A stretch of DNA of 64,000 nucleotides, taken from the NCBI RefSeq assembly GCF_030915385.1, contig NZ_CP133268.1:2347430-2411429 (forward strand), given 5' to 3'. The DNA comes from Neobacillus sp. PS3-12 (lineage in GTDB: Bacteria; Bacillota; Bacilli; Bacillales; Cytobacillaceae). How positions within the stretch are numbered: position 1 is the first letter of the stretch; each line of letters opens with the position of its first letter. The notes under the pieces are model-generated. The model was not told the origin of the DNA. It did no database searches and was given only the letters and a program-made list of their open reading frames with translations. Below, in pieces: positions 51,210 to 62,148 of the stretch. Position numbers and translations under genes: made by a program.

Positions 51210-51306
51210 TGATTACGTTTTCATTATAGGGCGATATTTTTTGAAAAAATATTGACGAATGGGAGAAAATTATTGTGCAAATGCACAATAAATGAAAACG
51301 AAACCA
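51210..51306 (-). promoter_or_regulatory. Promoter of the glycerate operon with two cre sites and a CdaR-like palindrome
   Basis: On the minus strand TATAAT lies at 51223-51228, with no good -35, as expected for an activated promoter. A perfect 22-bp palindrome (TTATTGTGCA, AA, then its complement) occupies 51270-51291. One cre site, ATGAAAACGTAATCA (51210-51224, minus strand), overlaps the -10 and start point. A second, ATGAAAACGAAACCA (51292-51306, plus strand), adjoins the palindrome. Both match WTGNAANCGNWNNCW fully. Activation by CdaR and repression by CcpA are inferred. Confidence 0.75.
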
Positions 51307-51392
51307 TTAAAACAAGGTTGTTCCATCAATAAGTCGATTTTGAACTTTTTGTGAAATCATACAGTTTGGGAGTATTTTCAGGAACTCTATAT

Positions 51393-51421
51393 AAAAAGAC
51401 TGAACCAGATTGGTTCAGTCT
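51393..51421 (-). terminator. Terminator of upp
   Basis: Perfect stem AGACTGAACCA/TGGTTCAGTCT around GAT, followed by T on the minus strand. Confidence 0.9.
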
Positions 51422-51431
51422 AGGGCATACA

Positions 51432-52097
<666 letters not shown>

Positions 52098-52180
52098 TCA
52101 CTGCGATTAATTTTACAGAAAAAAATTCCTAAGGGCAACTTGAAAATAGGAATGAATATTTTACCAGAAACTTTGATCCT

Positions 52181-52211
52181 AAAAAACGGCCCTTTGAGTC
52201 AAGGGCCGTTT
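52181..52211 (-). terminator. Terminator of glyA
   Basis: Perfect stem AAACGGCCCTT/AAGGGCCGTTT around a short loop, T-run on the minus-strand side. Confidence 0.9.
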
Positions 52212-52220
52212 CTCGATGTA

Positions 52221-53462
52221 TTAATATTCAGGGTACAATGTGAATTTGCCAGTTAGTGCTTCAACGCGGCTGCGTGCTTGGGCAAGCGCTGCTTCGTCTT
52301 CATGGTTTTTCAAGGTAAAGGCAATGATCGATGCGATTTCGTCCATATCTTCTAAACCAAAACCGCGGCTTGTTACTGCAGCTGTACCAATGCGGATACC
52401 GCTTGTTACAAATGGTTTTTGTGGATCATATGGGATTGCATTTTTGTTAACGGTAATACCGACTTCATCAAGAACGCGCTCGGCTACTTTACCAGTTAAT
52501 CCAATGCTTTGGAGGTCAAGCAAGAGCAAATGGTTGTCTGTTCCGCCAGAAACAAGGTTTAAGCCCTCTTTTTTAAGACCTTCTGCCAAGCGGCTTGCGT
52601 TGTTGATGATATTTTGGGCATAGTCATTAAAGTTGTCTTGCAGTACTTCACCAAAGGCAACAGCTTTAGCCGCAATTACGTGCATCAGCGGACCGCCTTG
52701 GATTCCAGGGAAAATCGATTTATCAAGCGCTTTGGCGAACTCTTCTTTGCAAAGAATCATACCGCCGCGTGGGCCGCGCAATGTTTTATGAGTCGTTGTT
52801 GTCACAAAATGCGCATATGGAACTGGGCTTGGATGCAGGCCTGCTGCAACTAATCCAGCGATGTGGGCCATGTCCACCATTAAATAGGCGCCAACTTCGT
52901 CAGCAATTTCACGGAACCGTTTAAAATCGATTACCCGTGGGTAGGCGCTGGCACCAGCAACGATTAGCTTTGGTTTGTGCTCGCGTGCTTTTGCTAAAAC
53001 ATCCTCATAATCGATGTATTGTGTTTCTTTACTAACTCCATATTCTACAAAGTTGTATTGAACACCGCTAAAGTTAACTGGGCTTCCGTGTGTTAAGTGG
53101 CCACCATGTGAAAGGTTCATGCCGAGAACCGTGTCACCTGGCTCAAGGATGGTAAAGTATACAGCCATGTTCGCTTGGGCGCCGGAATGTGGCTGAACGT
53201 TTACATGCTCTGCTCCAAAGATTTGTTTTGCACGTTTGCGTGCTAAATCTTCAACGATATCCACATATTCGCAGCCGCCATAGTAGCGTTTGCCAGGATA
53301 TCCTTCTGCGTATTTGTTTGTTAAAACAGAGCCTTGTGCCTCCATAACAGCTTCACTGACAAAGTTTTCAGATGCAATTAACTCAATTTTAGCGCGCTGG
53401 CGGCCTAGTTCTTGTTGAATCGCTTGATAGACTTGCGCGTCTTGATTCGCCAAATTTTTCAT
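52221..53462 (-). CDS. glyA: Serine hydroxymethyltransferase
   Basis: A 413-residue PLP enzyme interconverting serine and glycine with tetrahydrofolate. The PLP lysine is in [14 protein letters not shown], and [15 protein letters not shown] and [10 protein letters not shown] are folate and substrate regions. Two adjacent ATGs exist; 53462 has the better distance to GGGGG. Confidence 0.96.
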   Translation of the reverse strand: MKNLANQDAQVYQAIQQELGRQRAKIELIASENFVSEAVMEAQGSVLTNKYAEGYPGKRYYGGCEYVDIVEDLARKRAKQIFGAEHVNVQPHSGAQANMAVYFTILEPGDTVLGMNLSHGGHLTHGSPVNFSGVQYNFVEYGVSKETQYIDYEDVLAKAREHKPKLIVAGASAYPRVIDFKRFREIADEVGAYLMVDMAHIAGLVAAGLHPSPVPYAHFVTTTTHKTLRGPRGGMILCKEEFAKALDKSIFPGIQGGPLMHVIAAKAVAFGEVLQDNFNDYAQNIINNASRLAEGLKKEGLNLVSGGTDNHLLLLDLQSIGLTGKVAERVLDEVGITVNKNAIPYDPQKPFVTSGIRIGTAAVTSRGFGLEDMDEIASIIAFTLKNHEDEAALAQARSRVEALTGKFTLYPEY

Positions 53463-53546
53463 CATTATCCCCCTTAGAATATTAAAAACGACACGTTGTT
53501 AGAAAATTCATTTTAATTTTAGCATGTTCTTTACTGAAAAACAAAG

Positions 53547-53586
53547 AAAAAAGTAGCGCTAAATCGCTTTCAGCACTACTTTTTTC
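53547..53586 (-). terminator. Terminator of ywlG
   Basis: Fourteen-bp stem (53547-53560 with 53572-53585), one G-U pair on the minus-strand transcript, flanked by A and T runs. Between it and ywlG, 53670-53703 holds a CTAGG...CCTAG dyad that may be a remnant of an interspersed repeat. Confidence 0.75.
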
Positions 53587-53714
53587 TTGAAAACGGAAAC
53601 ATTTTCAGGAATATCAGCATTTTTGTTCGTGTTGGTATATTTCGGCAAATTTCTTCTTTTTCAAAGTATGTTGATTTCCGCTAGGAGGTCCCGAAGCCTA
53701 GACTTTTTCAAAAA

Positions 53715-54282
53715 TCACGAACAGCTAGCGTTTTCATCTGTTCGTTCATAAACGGCTCTTGCCCCGCCAATTAATTTTGGTCGTGCTTTTGCCATGGTAA
53801 CAATGGCGTGGCCCACTTGTTTTTGTTTAACGCGGATCGGAACGGCAACATGTTTTAAATGCATGCCAATTAAGGTAAGGCCGATGTCGATGCCGGCATC
53901 TGCTTTGATGAACTCGACCACTGTCGGGTCATCTAGGTTTCTGTAGGCATACGTTGCCATCGCCCCGCCTGCTTTCCGGAACTGGGACAACGCTTACCTC
54001 CTCAAAATGGCGGTGATTGGCGGTTGTTGTTTCGACGACAAGGGCCCTGTTCAGGTGTTCACAGCATTGGAAGGCGAGCTCGACACCCGTTTCTTCCTGA
54101 AATTTTTTAAATTGACCAAAAATCATTGCAGCAACCTCGAACGTCCCCGCTGTACCGATTTTTTCGCCGATCACTTCACTTGTGCTGCAGCCAACAACAA
54201 GCAGCTGACCTTTTCTTAAATCTGCTTGTTCCTGAAATTCTGTCAGGATGGTTGCTAATTGCGATTCCCATTCCTCAATCAT
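53715..54282 (-). CDS. ywlG: UPF0340 protein YwlG (frameshifted)
   Basis: A protein of about 189 residues from the UPF0340/TIGR01440 family, function unknown. The N-terminal part has [16 protein letters not shown] and [12 protein letters not shown], the C-terminal part has [22 protein letters not shown]. The two halves are in different frames. One extra base near 53976-53979 (CCGG instead of CCG) explains it; without it the sequence reads SVVPV(P/R)[15 protein letters not shown] 54282 is chosen for AAAGGAAG upstream. It lies between glyA and rpiB as in B. subtilis. Confidence 0.85.
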
Positions 54283-54325
54283 ATTAAGGCTTCCTTTCAA
54301 CGTGGTGCCTGGCACCATCTATCTT

Positions 54326-54772
54326 TTACTGATGGGTATTTTCATATTCAGTAATTTTGCCAATTCTGTTTGCGTGGCGTCCGCCTTGGAATTCTCCTGT
54401 CAGCCAGATTGCAGCAATTTCTCTTGCCAGGCCAGGGCCAATGACCCTTTCACCCATTGTTAATATATTGCTGTCATTATGCTCGCGTGTTGCTTTGGCG
54501 CTAAAAGTATCGTGAACAAGTGCTGCACGAATTCCTTTTACTTTATTGGCGGCAATGCACATGCCAATTCCTGTTCCGCATATTAAAATTGCGCGGTCAA
54601 ATTCACCGTTTGCTACTTTTTCTGCTGTAGGCAGGGCATAGTCTGGGTAGTCAACGGATGTCGTGCAATCGCAGCCAAAATCGACATACTCAATCCCTAA
54701 TTCATCTAGTAATCCTGCAATTTCCTTTAGGATATTAACGCCACCATGATCTGATGCTATTGCTACTCTCAT
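54326..54772 (-). CDS. rpiB: Ribose 5-phosphate isomerase B
   Basis: A 148-residue RpiB/LacAB-family isomerase that interconverts ribose 5-phosphate and ribulose 5-phosphate. It has the N-terminal ASDHGG, the catalytic Cys in ICGTGIGMCIAANK and HNDSNILTMGERVIG. It is upstream of ywlG; a TGGTGCC/GGCACCA dyad (54303-54317) is in the gap. Confidence 0.92.
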   Translation of the reverse strand: MRVAIASDHGGVNILKEIAGLLDELGIEYVDFGCDCTTSVDYPDYALPTAEKVANGEFDRAILICGTGIGMCIAANKVKGIRAALVHDTFSAKATREHNDSNILTMGERVIGPGLAREIAAIWLTGEFQGGRHANRIGKITEYENTHQ

Positions 54773-54835
54773 ATATTTGCCTCCTCATATGTATCTACGT
54801 TTATTTTGACACAATAGGGAAAAATTATCTATCTT

Positions 54836-55482
54836 CATATATCCGTAAATTCCTCCTTCTTTTCCGAACATTCCCCTCTTTTATCCGAACTTTTTCATCC
54901 TTTATCCGTACTCCCCGATTTATCCGTAAATTCCTTCTTCTTTTCCGAACATTCCCCCCTTTTATCCGAACTTTTTCATCCTTTATCCGCACTCCCCGAT
55001 TTGTCCGTAAATTCCTCCTTCTTTTCCGAACATTTCCCTCTTTTATCCGAACTTTTTCATCCTTTATCCGTACTCTCCGATTTATCCGTATATTCCTTCC
55101 TCTTTTCCGAACATTTCCCCCTTTTATCCGAACCTTTTCATCCTTTATCCGCACTCCCCGATTTATCCGTAAATTCCTTCTTCTTTTCCGAACATTCCCC
55201 CCTTTTATCCGAACTTTTTCATCCTTTATCCGTACTCCCCGATTTATCCGTAAATTCCTCCTTCTTTTCCAAACATTTCCCCCTTTTATCCGAACTTTTT
55301 CATCCTTTATCCGTACTCCCTAATTTATCCGTAAATTCCTCCTTCTTTTCCGAACATTTCCCTCTTTTATCCGAACTTTTTCATCCTTTATCCGTACTCC
55401 CCGATTTATCCGTAAATTACTTCTTCTTTTCCGCACCATTTCCCCTTTTATCCGCAACTTCTCCCCATATATCCGCATCCTC
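54836..55482. repeat. 81-bp tandem repeat array, about eight units
   Basis: TTTTCCGAACAT repeats with CCG at 54864, 54945, 55026, 55107, 55188, 55269, 55350 and 55431, all exactly 81 bp apart. Within a unit the CCG sub-motifs step 21, 21, 18 and 21 bp. The core ATCCGAACTTTTTCATCC is shared with the array at 20395-20945. It fills the 759-bp gap between rpiB and the chemoreceptor gene, and long open frames in it are by-products of the 81-bp period. Confidence 0.95.
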
Positions 55483-55493
55483 CCCTCTAAATA

Positions 55494-55523
55494 TAAAAAA
55501 TGCACACGAATAATCGTGCGCAT
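55494..55523 (-). terminator. Terminator of the chemoreceptor gene
   Basis: Stem ATGCACACGA/TCGTGCGCAT (one G-U pair on the transcript) and T-run on the minus-strand side. Confidence 0.75.
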
Positions 55524-55531
55524 TGAAAACT

Positions 55532-56805
55532 TTAAATCGAAAATCGCTTGATCGTTTCTTTGAGTTTTTCCGCTTGGACTTTCAGTTCAAGGGCTAGGTT
55601 TTCTACTCCGTCAATCACACGGACCTGGTCGGCGGTAGAGGCCGCAACCTCCTGGGCACCTGCAGAAGTTTCTTCAGCAATGGCTGCCACTTCCTGTGAT
55701 TGGGATGAGGCATGTTCAATTTTTTCCATTTGCCTGTCAACAAGTTCTGTAATCGACTTCACCATGTCTTCCATGTTGTGAATGGCTAATGTCATTGCTT
55801 CGATAACTTCGTTCATTTGACTGCCCTTTTGTGCTTCATTATTTGCCCGATCTACCTGGGCTTCCATTTGCTTAACAACATTGTGGACTTCCATTTGGAT
55901 ATTTTTAATCAGCTCTGAAATTCCTTGGACCGCTTTTGAGCTTTCATCCGCCAGTTTGCGGACTTCCTTAGCCACTACTGCAAAGCCTTTGCCATGCTCC
56001 CGGCGCGTGCTGCTTCAATTGATGCATTCAAGGCCAATAAATTGGTTTGTGTTGCAATGTCACCAACAAGCTGGATGATTTGTTCCACCTTTGTGGCATT
56101 CGATTCTAACCGTTTGACGGTGTCCATTGACTGACGATTATCGGTCACAATCCGTTCCATCCCCGAAATGAGTGATTGGATTGCATCCTTTGACAGCTGC
56201 AATTCTTTCACCATATTTGCGGAAACGGTCTCCGAGTTTTCCGCTTTTTCTTGAACTTCCTTGGCAATTTGGGTTACTTCATCAATCGACTCGACCATCA
56301 ACATGACTGAATTGGCCGAGTTATCGGCACCGCTAGCAATCTCACCGATCGTTCTTGAGACGATTTCGGCTTGACGGGCGGCTTGCTCAGACATTTCCGA
56401 AATCGAAACGACTTTATTGTCGGTTTCCTGAAAGTTTTCCTGGATTTGCGAAACCATTGTCCTCATTCCAGCGAGCATATGATTAAAGGCCACGCCAAGA
56501 GAGCGGATTTCATCATCGGAATCTGGTACCGCTACATCTGTACATATTTGCCCTTCAGCGGCCTTCAGGGCACCGAGTTCAATGATTTTCAATGGCTTCA
56601 CAATAAAGCCTGCCGCTACAAATGCTAAAATTCCCGACCAGACAACACCCAAGAGCAAGATCAAAATCATGTATGTAGTTTGATCCATATAATTTTTCAC
56701 AAATGGATATAAAACATAAATAAAGACTGCACTGGAGGTATAGGTAATGGCTGCTAATATGACCGTGAACAGAACAAGTTTCTTTCTTAAACTAAATTTA
56801 TACAC
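55532..56805 (-). CDS. Methyl-accepting chemotaxis protein (frameshifted)
   Basis: A chemoreceptor-type protein of about 424 residues. Two membrane helices (about 11-33 and 43-68) are separated by only about 10 residues, so there is no extracellular ligand domain. A HAMP-like region is followed by a long signalling coiled coil whose hairpin tip is ALNASIEAARAG...GFAVVAKEVRKLA. The frame breaks at the tip: one base is missing from the C-run 55999-56001, and restoring it gives AGEHGKGFAVV. With no periplasmic sensor it may monitor membrane or internal state, or partner another sensor; this is inference. Confidence 0.9.
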
Positions 56806-56854
56806 TTACTTCCCACCTTATTTGATACCGATGCAATTGAAGCGGTTCCACTTT

Positions 56855-57308
56855 TTAGACTGATGGATTTTCATTTAAACGCTTTATGGCGGCATCAATT
56901 AATTTCCTCTAGTTCTTTAAATGTTTCTCGGTAAACATCGACGTTGCCTCCAAACGGGTCGCTGACATCTAAATTCTTCTCTTCGCCAATAAATTCTTTC
57001 AGCGTGTAAGTTTTATGTGCAGCTGCTGGAAAGTTTACAGTGATTGCTGCCTTATGGGAGCCTGTCATTGTTAAAATCAATGTGGCCCATTCCACTTCTT
57101 TATTGGTTAATGAGTTCGATTGGTGATGGTGCTCAATCTTATTTTCCACAAGAACCTGCTTGGCATTTGTAGAAGCATCACTGCCGTTGATCGCAAAAAT
57201 ACCCGAGGACTTGACCTCTACACCATGGATGTTTTTACTTTTTAAAATCGCTTCTGCCAATGGGCTTCTGCAGGTATTTCCCGTACAAACAAACAATATG
57301 CGCTGCAT
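56855..57308 (-). CDS. ywlE: Protein-arginine phosphatase YwlE-like (C-terminal frameshift)
   Basis: A low-molecular-weight phosphatase-family protein. The active-site loop is CTGNTCRS (residues 8-15), where Thr rather than Ile after Asn is typical of arginine phosphatases that reverse McsB phosphorylation. The general acid is in DPFGGNVDVYRET. The frame stops at 56895, but removing one A at 56903-56905 (T-run on the plus strand) extends it as LIDAAIKRLNENPSV to TAA 56855-56857. The extended product, about 150 residues, has the same length as B. subtilis YwlE. Confidence 0.85.
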
Positions 57309-57544
57309 TGAAGTTTGCCTCCTTTTCTAATATTATAAGTTAAAATTCGTTGAATCCAATACCTGCCGCTAAATGTTCGAATATTTTTAAAGATGTTCTT
57401 TATCGAAATGTAAAAAAACTATGAACAAACTATTAAGTAATCATTAAAATTAATCAAAAGTGAACTTTTTTTAAACTTTTCCTATCTTTTTATAGCGTAA
57501 GAAAACAAGCCATATATTTGATAAAATCGGAAGTGAGTTAGAAA

Positions 57545-58641
57545 ATGAGAATTGCTATTATTACAGACACGTTTTTACCATCGACAAATGGAATTGTTAC
57601 ACGTCTCTGTCAATCCATACACTGGCTCAAAGAAGATGGGCATGAGGTTTTCATTATTGCTCCCGACTTAGGGGTTTCAGAGTTTGAAGGGACCCCCATC
57701 GCTGGTATTGGCGCCAATATTTCATTAAGAAAAATAAAAATCTTTTTGCAGGATTTTCAGCCTGATCTTGTTCATATCGTGGACCCTACGGTGCTAGGGA
57801 TATCAGGAATCCAGTATACAAAACGCTTGCGTCTGCCGTTAATTGTCTCGTATCATTCCCAAATGCCAAAATACTTGGATTATTACCATCTGCCATTCTT
57901 GAAACCATTTCTGGGATTATACTATAAAACACTTTATCACCGTGCTGACTTGAATTTGTGCACATCTGAGCCGATTATGAAAAGGTTAAAAGAAAGCCAT
58001 TTTAAGAATATACATCTTTTGGATCATGACATTGATACAAATCATTATCAGCCCATCCGCTTTGATGCAGCGATGCGTGATCGTTTAACGGGCGGCCAGA
58101 AGGATAAAAAATTACTCCTTTATGTGGGAAGATTAGCTTCGGATAATAGGATTGAAAAGCTTCGTGAGGTATTTGAAAAATCCAATGAATTTTGCCTGGC
58201 CATTGTCGGTGATGGCCCTCATAAAGCCTTTCTTGAACAATATTTCAAGGAGACCGATACAGTGTTCACAGGCCGCCTTTATGGTGATGAATTGGCCAGT
58301 GCCTATGCTTCTTCGGATATTTTTGTCTTTCCGTCAACCACCAAAACGGCTGGTCTTGTTTTATTAGAAGCCATGGCTTCCGGTTACCCGTTTTGGCGGC
58401 TAAATGCGGTCCAACCTGCGAGCAGGTCAATCATGGCATTACTGGCTTACTATATGATCCTGCTTCTTCAGATGAACTTTTTCAAAATCTAATCCTATTA
58501 AAGGATGACATGTTTCGTTTACAATTAGCGGACCAAGCTCGGACTGTCAGTCAAATGACCAGCTGGGGCGGCACTTCTGATCAATTGCTTCATTTATACA
58601 AAGAAACATTACAGAAGCACTCTGCCACAGCAGGAGCTTAA
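57545..58641 (+). CDS. Group 1/GT4 glycosyltransferase (frameshifted)
   Basis: A retaining glycosyltransferase of about 365 residues. The acceptor-side start MRIAIITDTFLPSTNGIVTRL and the nucleotide-sugar region (LLYVGRLA, VFPSTTKTAGLVLLEAMASG) are typical of GT4 enzymes. One base is missing near 58390: restoring a G changes PFWRLNA into PVLAAKCGPTCEQV and joins the downstream frame, which ends with a stop at 58641. The donor and acceptor are unknown; the neighbour at 58669 suggests a membrane- or envelope-linked glycan. Confidence 0.85.
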
Positions 58642-58668
58642 TAAAATTAACTAAGGATTTGTTTACCT

Positions 58669-60360
58669 ATGTTCAAAATTTTTAAATGGGAAAAAACGTA
58701 TACCGTTCTTGCCCTCTTGATGATCGCAGCCTGGGTTGCACCGTACTTTATTCTTGGTGACCAGGCCCATTTGAGGGTCCATGATAATATGGATTCAAAT
58801 ATCGCCTGGTACCAGGTTTTAAACAACAGCGGCCAGCTTTACGGTTCTCTAAGTTCGAACATTCCTCAAATCATCAATGGACACCTATCGCGAAATGCAC
58901 TTTATTCCGAGTTTTATGGGATTGTTCAATTGTTTCACTTTTTCCCGTCCGTTATCGCTTATGGGCTGAATCAAACCATTTCTCGTTTGATTGCCTTCTT
59001 GGGCATGTATTTATTGTTAAAAAAATATGTGGTCAAGGACGAGAAAGCAGGCGTTATTCGTGTTGGGGCGGCTTTAGCCTTTGCCTTGACACCATTTTGG
59101 GCCAATGGGATGGCAAGTACATTAGGGATGCCCTTCGCATTATGGGCGTTTTTAAATATTCGCAATCGTGAACAAACCCTGGCGAGTGTGATCACCATTA
59201 CGCTCTTGCCATTTTACTCAACTTTTATGTTAGGCTTTTTCTTTTTCCTAAGCGCATTAGGCGTTTTTTGGCTTTTGGATGTGATCAAAACGAAAAAACC
59301 ACAGTGGCGTTTGTTCTTTTCGATCGCCTATATGACCGTTATTTATTTAGCGATTGAGTATCGGGAGTTTTTGTCACTGATTCTATCAAAAGAAAAAACA
59401 AACCGCTCAGAATTTTTGGAATCAAAGAGTAGTTTAGCCGCAACATTTCGGTTAATTTTTAAAAATTATATAATGGGCCATAACCAGGACCAGACTGTGT
59501 ATCAGTATGTCATCCTGCCTGTGGCCTTGCTTGCTCTTGTTGTGGTGATTGTGCAAAAACGCTGGAAACAAGAAAAACTATTTATTTGGCTGCATCTGGC
59601 TAACTTCTTGTTATCGGTTTGGTATGCTTTTTGGTGGTATAAAGGCTTGGAGCCAATAAAGGCAAAAATTTCGCTCTTAAGCACCTTTAATTTTTCCCGC
59701 TATCATTATATGCGGCCGATGATTATCTACATTCTGTTCGCGGTATCGTTACAAATCTTGTGGCGTTTAAATAAAAATTGGTGGCGGGCCTTAGTGGCTG
59801 TATTGGTTGTCCTGCAGCTTGCGGTATTGATTCCGAAAAACGAGCAGATTTATTATAAAAATTCACCGTCATTTGGGCAATTTTTTGCTGTTAACGAGTT
59901 TAATGACATTAAAAAGTTCATCGGCAAGCCAGTTCAGAATTATCGAGTTGTCAGCATCGGCCTTCACCCGGCGATTGCTCAATATAATGGGATGTATACC
60001 CTTGATACGTATAACAATTTTTATCCATTGTCCTACAAGCATCAATTTCGAAAAATTATTGCCCCGGAGTTGGATAAAAGTAAAACATTAAAAAGCTATT
60101 TTGATGATTGGGGCGGGCGGTGCTATATTTTTGTCAGCGAATTAGGGGAGCATTATCTTTTTTCTAAACACTCAAAGAAGGTCATTCACCATCTCAATCT
60201 GAATACACAGGCCCTAAAGAAAATGGGCGGTGATTATGTGCTTTCAGCGGTTCCAATTGAGAATGCTCAGGAAAATCAACTCACATTGGAAAAAGTTTTT
60301 ACTGACAAAAATGCTTATTGGAAAATATATTTATATAAAGTAGAGGGCGCTCCCGTTTAA
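58669..60360 (+). CDS. Multi-pass membrane protein, DUF6044/YkoS-like
   Basis: A 563-residue protein with about eleven hydrophobic helices and a C-terminal soluble part of about 170 residues. It resembles YkoS-like DUF6044 proteins, whose architecture (HDNMDSN after the first helix, polytopic core) recalls GT-C glycosyltransferases. It starts 28 bp after the GT4 gene and is probably cotranscribed. The pair may make or transfer a glycolipid; the function is not established. Confidence 0.65.
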   Translation: MFKIFKWEKTYTVLALLMIAAWVAPYFILGDQAHLRVHDNMDSNIAWYQVLNNSGQLYGSLSSNIPQIINGHLSRNALYSEFYGIVQLFHFFPSVIAYGLNQTISRLIAFLGMYLLLKKYVVKDEKAGVIRVGAALAFALTPFWANGMASTLGMPFALWAFLNIRNREQTLASVITITLLPFYSTFMLGFFFFLSALGVFWLLDVIKTKKPQWRLFFSIAYMTVIYLAIEYREFLSLILSKEKTNRSEFLESKSSLAATFRLIFKNYIMGHNQDQTVYQYVILPVALLALVVVIVQKRWKQEKLFIWLHLANFLLSVWYAFWWYKGLEPIKAKISLLSTFNFSRYHYMRPMIIYILFAVSLQILWRLNKNWWRALVAVLVVLQLAVLIPKNEQIYYKNSPSFGQFFAVNEFNDIKKFIGKPVQNYRVVSIGLHPAIAQYNGMYTLDTYNNFYPLSYKHQFRKIIAPELDKSKTLKSYFDDWGGRCYIFVSELGEHYLFSKHSKKVIHHLNLNTQALKKMGGDYVLSAVPIENAQENQLTLEKVFTDKNAYWKIYLYKVEGAPV

Positions 60361-60377
60361 CGGACCGCCCTTCTAAT

Positions 60378-60475
60378 AATTTCGCAAAAAAACGCAAATG
60401 ATTTCGCCGATTTTTCATTTAATTCGCCAAAGCCGCCAACTATTTCGCCAAAATCAAGCATTATTTCGCCAAACG
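60378..60475. repeat. TTCGCC array with about 21-bp spacing
   Basis: TTCGC occurs at 60381, 60403, 60423, 60444 and 60465, steps of 22, 20, 21 and 21 bp, mostly as ATTTCGCCAAA. It fills the gap between two convergent genes. The spacing is the same as in the TTGCACG array but the motif is different. Confidence 0.75.
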
Positions 60476-60488
60476 CCAACCCACCCCG

Positions 60489-61043
60489 CTAAAAAGGAAG
60501 CAAAAGCTTCAGCCCAAACGCGAGCAAGATGCTGCCGCCCAGTGCTGCACTATAGGCGCCAAGCCAGCCTCGGACCTTCCTACCCACCAACAGACCGCTC
60601 CAGGTCATGATCGTGGCTGCAATTCCAAAACACAAAATAACCATAATGGCCCTCGCTTGATAGATTCCTAGCGTGAGTCCGACTGATAAACTATCAACAC
60701 TGACACTAAAGGCAAATAAAAGCACCCCAAAGCCCACAGGGGTGATGATCTTTTCATTGTCCTTTTTCAGACTGGACCAAATCATCTGCAGACCGAGGAG
60801 AACTAGTAACAGCCCACCAAGAAAACTTGCCACCGTTCCAAATTTTTCAGATAAAAAATGGCCCGCTGCCATGCCGACTAACGGCATCCATACATGGAAG
60901 AAGCCGATGATTAACCCGATTTTAAAAATTTGTCTTAGTCTTAGCTTGTACATACCCATGCCAAGCCCGACAGAAAATGCATCCATTCCTAATGCTAATG
61001 CCATTATAAATAGCGTTAGGAACTCTCTCATTAAAGCTGACAT
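60489..61043 (-). CDS. mntP: Manganese efflux pump MntP
   Basis: A 184-residue membrane protein with six helices. The two conserved Asp motifs are [12 protein letters not shown] and [12 protein letters not shown], as in MntP/YebN. It exports Mn2+. ATG 61043 is used because AAGGGGGA is 8 nt upstream; the longer frame has no support. No Mn2+ riboswitch is visible in the short upstream gap. It lies next to ywlC as in B. subtilis (ywlD). Confidence 0.9.
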   Translation of the reverse strand: MSALMREFLTLFIMALALGMDAFSVGLGMGMYKLRLRQIFKIGLIIGFFHVWMPLVGMAAGHFLSEKFGTVASFLGGLLLVLLGLQMIWSSLKKDNEKIITPVGFGVLLFAFSVSVDSLSVGLTLGIYQARAIMVILCFGIAATIMTWSGLLVGRKVRGWLGAYSAALGGSILLAFGLKLLLPF

Positions 61044-61104
61044 TCTGCTGTTCCCCCTTGGACTTGCTCCGTACAGCTTATGCACGTCCAAAAGGGTTTA
61101 GAAG

Positions 61105-62148
61105 TTATTCCTGAATCAATTTATTCCCGGCAGCTTTTTGCAGGCGATTCATGATTGCATGGCCAACGCCGCTATTGGAAAACATTTCACTAAAAATAAT
61201 GTCCACTTTTTCATGGTTAAAATTGCGGAGCACGCCGTAGAGGCTTGCGGCAACGGTTTCCGGCTCCGCCCTTGTCCCACAGGCCAGAACGACGTCCGCT
61301 TGATAATCGTTTACACTTTCCTCCGTTGTCAGAACGCCAACACGTAAGCCTTCCTGCTGCTTATCCTTCACAAGCTGCTGGAGGAAAGCATGACTTCCCG
61401 CTACTAAATAAAGCGGTGCATTTGGGGCGTAATGCTGGTATTTCATTCCCGGTGCCTTCGGCTTCAGATCAGTTTCCGTCAGAGCACGGTCAACCCTTAC
61501 CTCCCCAACCACTTCTTCAAGCTGCTCTTTCGTCACCGCCCCTGGCCTTAAGATAACTGGAATATCCTCCGTACAATCGAGTACAGTGGATTCAACACCA
61601 ACGCCAGTCGGTCCACCGTCGACAATGCCAGCAATTTTTCCTTCAAGATCTTCAAGAACATGCTGAGCGGTTGTTGGACTTGGCTTTCCAGAGCTGTTTG
61701 CACTCGGTGCCGCAATCGGCAAGCCGCAAGCTTTTAACAACGCCAACGCTACAGGGTGGTCGGGCATGCGAACGCCAACCGTTCCCAGGCCTGCCGTAGC
61801 TTTATCAGAAAGAATGCCTTCTTTGATTTTTAAAATAATTGTCAATGGCCCAGGCCAAAATGTTTCTATTAATAATGAGGCTTTCCGAGGGACTTCTGCT
61901 ACAAACTCATTTAATTGATTTTGTTCAGCGATGTGAATAATTAACGGATTATCCACAGGCCTTCCCTTGGCTGCGAAAATTTTCGACACAGCCTCGTCAT
62001 TTTTCGCATTTCCACCGAGGCCATAAACGGTCTCTGTTGGCAATGCAACCACTTCATTTTGCCTTAAAACTTGGGCTGCATCCACAATCTGTGGATTACT
62101 TTCTAGGTTATCCACATACTTATCCACTTTCCATACGTTTGTCTTCAT
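61105..62148 (-). CDS. ywlC: L-threonylcarbamoyladenylate synthase (Sua5/YwlC)
   Basis: A 347-residue Sua5-type enzyme that makes threonylcarbamoyl-AMP for tRNA t6A37. The YrdC domain has PTETVYGLGGNA, FAAKGRPVDNPLIIHI and PSANSSGKPSPT; the Sua5 C-terminal domain (about 225-345) starts near PGMKYQHYAPNAPLY. ATG 62148 is chosen for AAGGTG upstream. The first codons contain two DnaA-box-like 9-mers. Confidence 0.93.
   Translation of the reverse strand: MKTNVWKVDKYVDNLESNPQIVDAAQVLRQNEVVALPTETVYGLGGNAKNDEAVSKIFAAKGRPVDNPLIIHIAEQNQLNEFVAEVPRKASLLIETFWPGPLTIILKIKEGILSDKATAGLGTVGVRMPDHPVALALLKACGLPIAAPSANSSGKPSPTTAQHVLEDLEGKIAGIVDGGPTGVGVESTVLDCTEDIPVILRPGAVTKEQLEEVVGEVRVDRALTETDLKPKAPGMKYQHYAPNAPLYLVAGSHAFLQQLVKDKQQEGLRVGVLTTEESVNDYQADVVLACGTRAEPETVAASLYGVLRNFNHEKVDIIFSEMFSNSGVGHAIMNRLQKAAGNKLIQE

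Noticed and set aside
53590..53703. A riboswitch or T-box upstream of glyA or ywlG.
   Set aside because: No specifier/antiterminator pattern is visible; only a terminator and a short dyad are there.
54754..55523. ORFs of 189, 170 and 109 codons over the 81-bp array.
   Set aside because: They come from the array period and have no homology-like features or start signals.
60489..61091. A longer MntP start at 61091.
   Set aside because: The added residues are not family-like, and AAGGGGGA is placed for ATG 61043.
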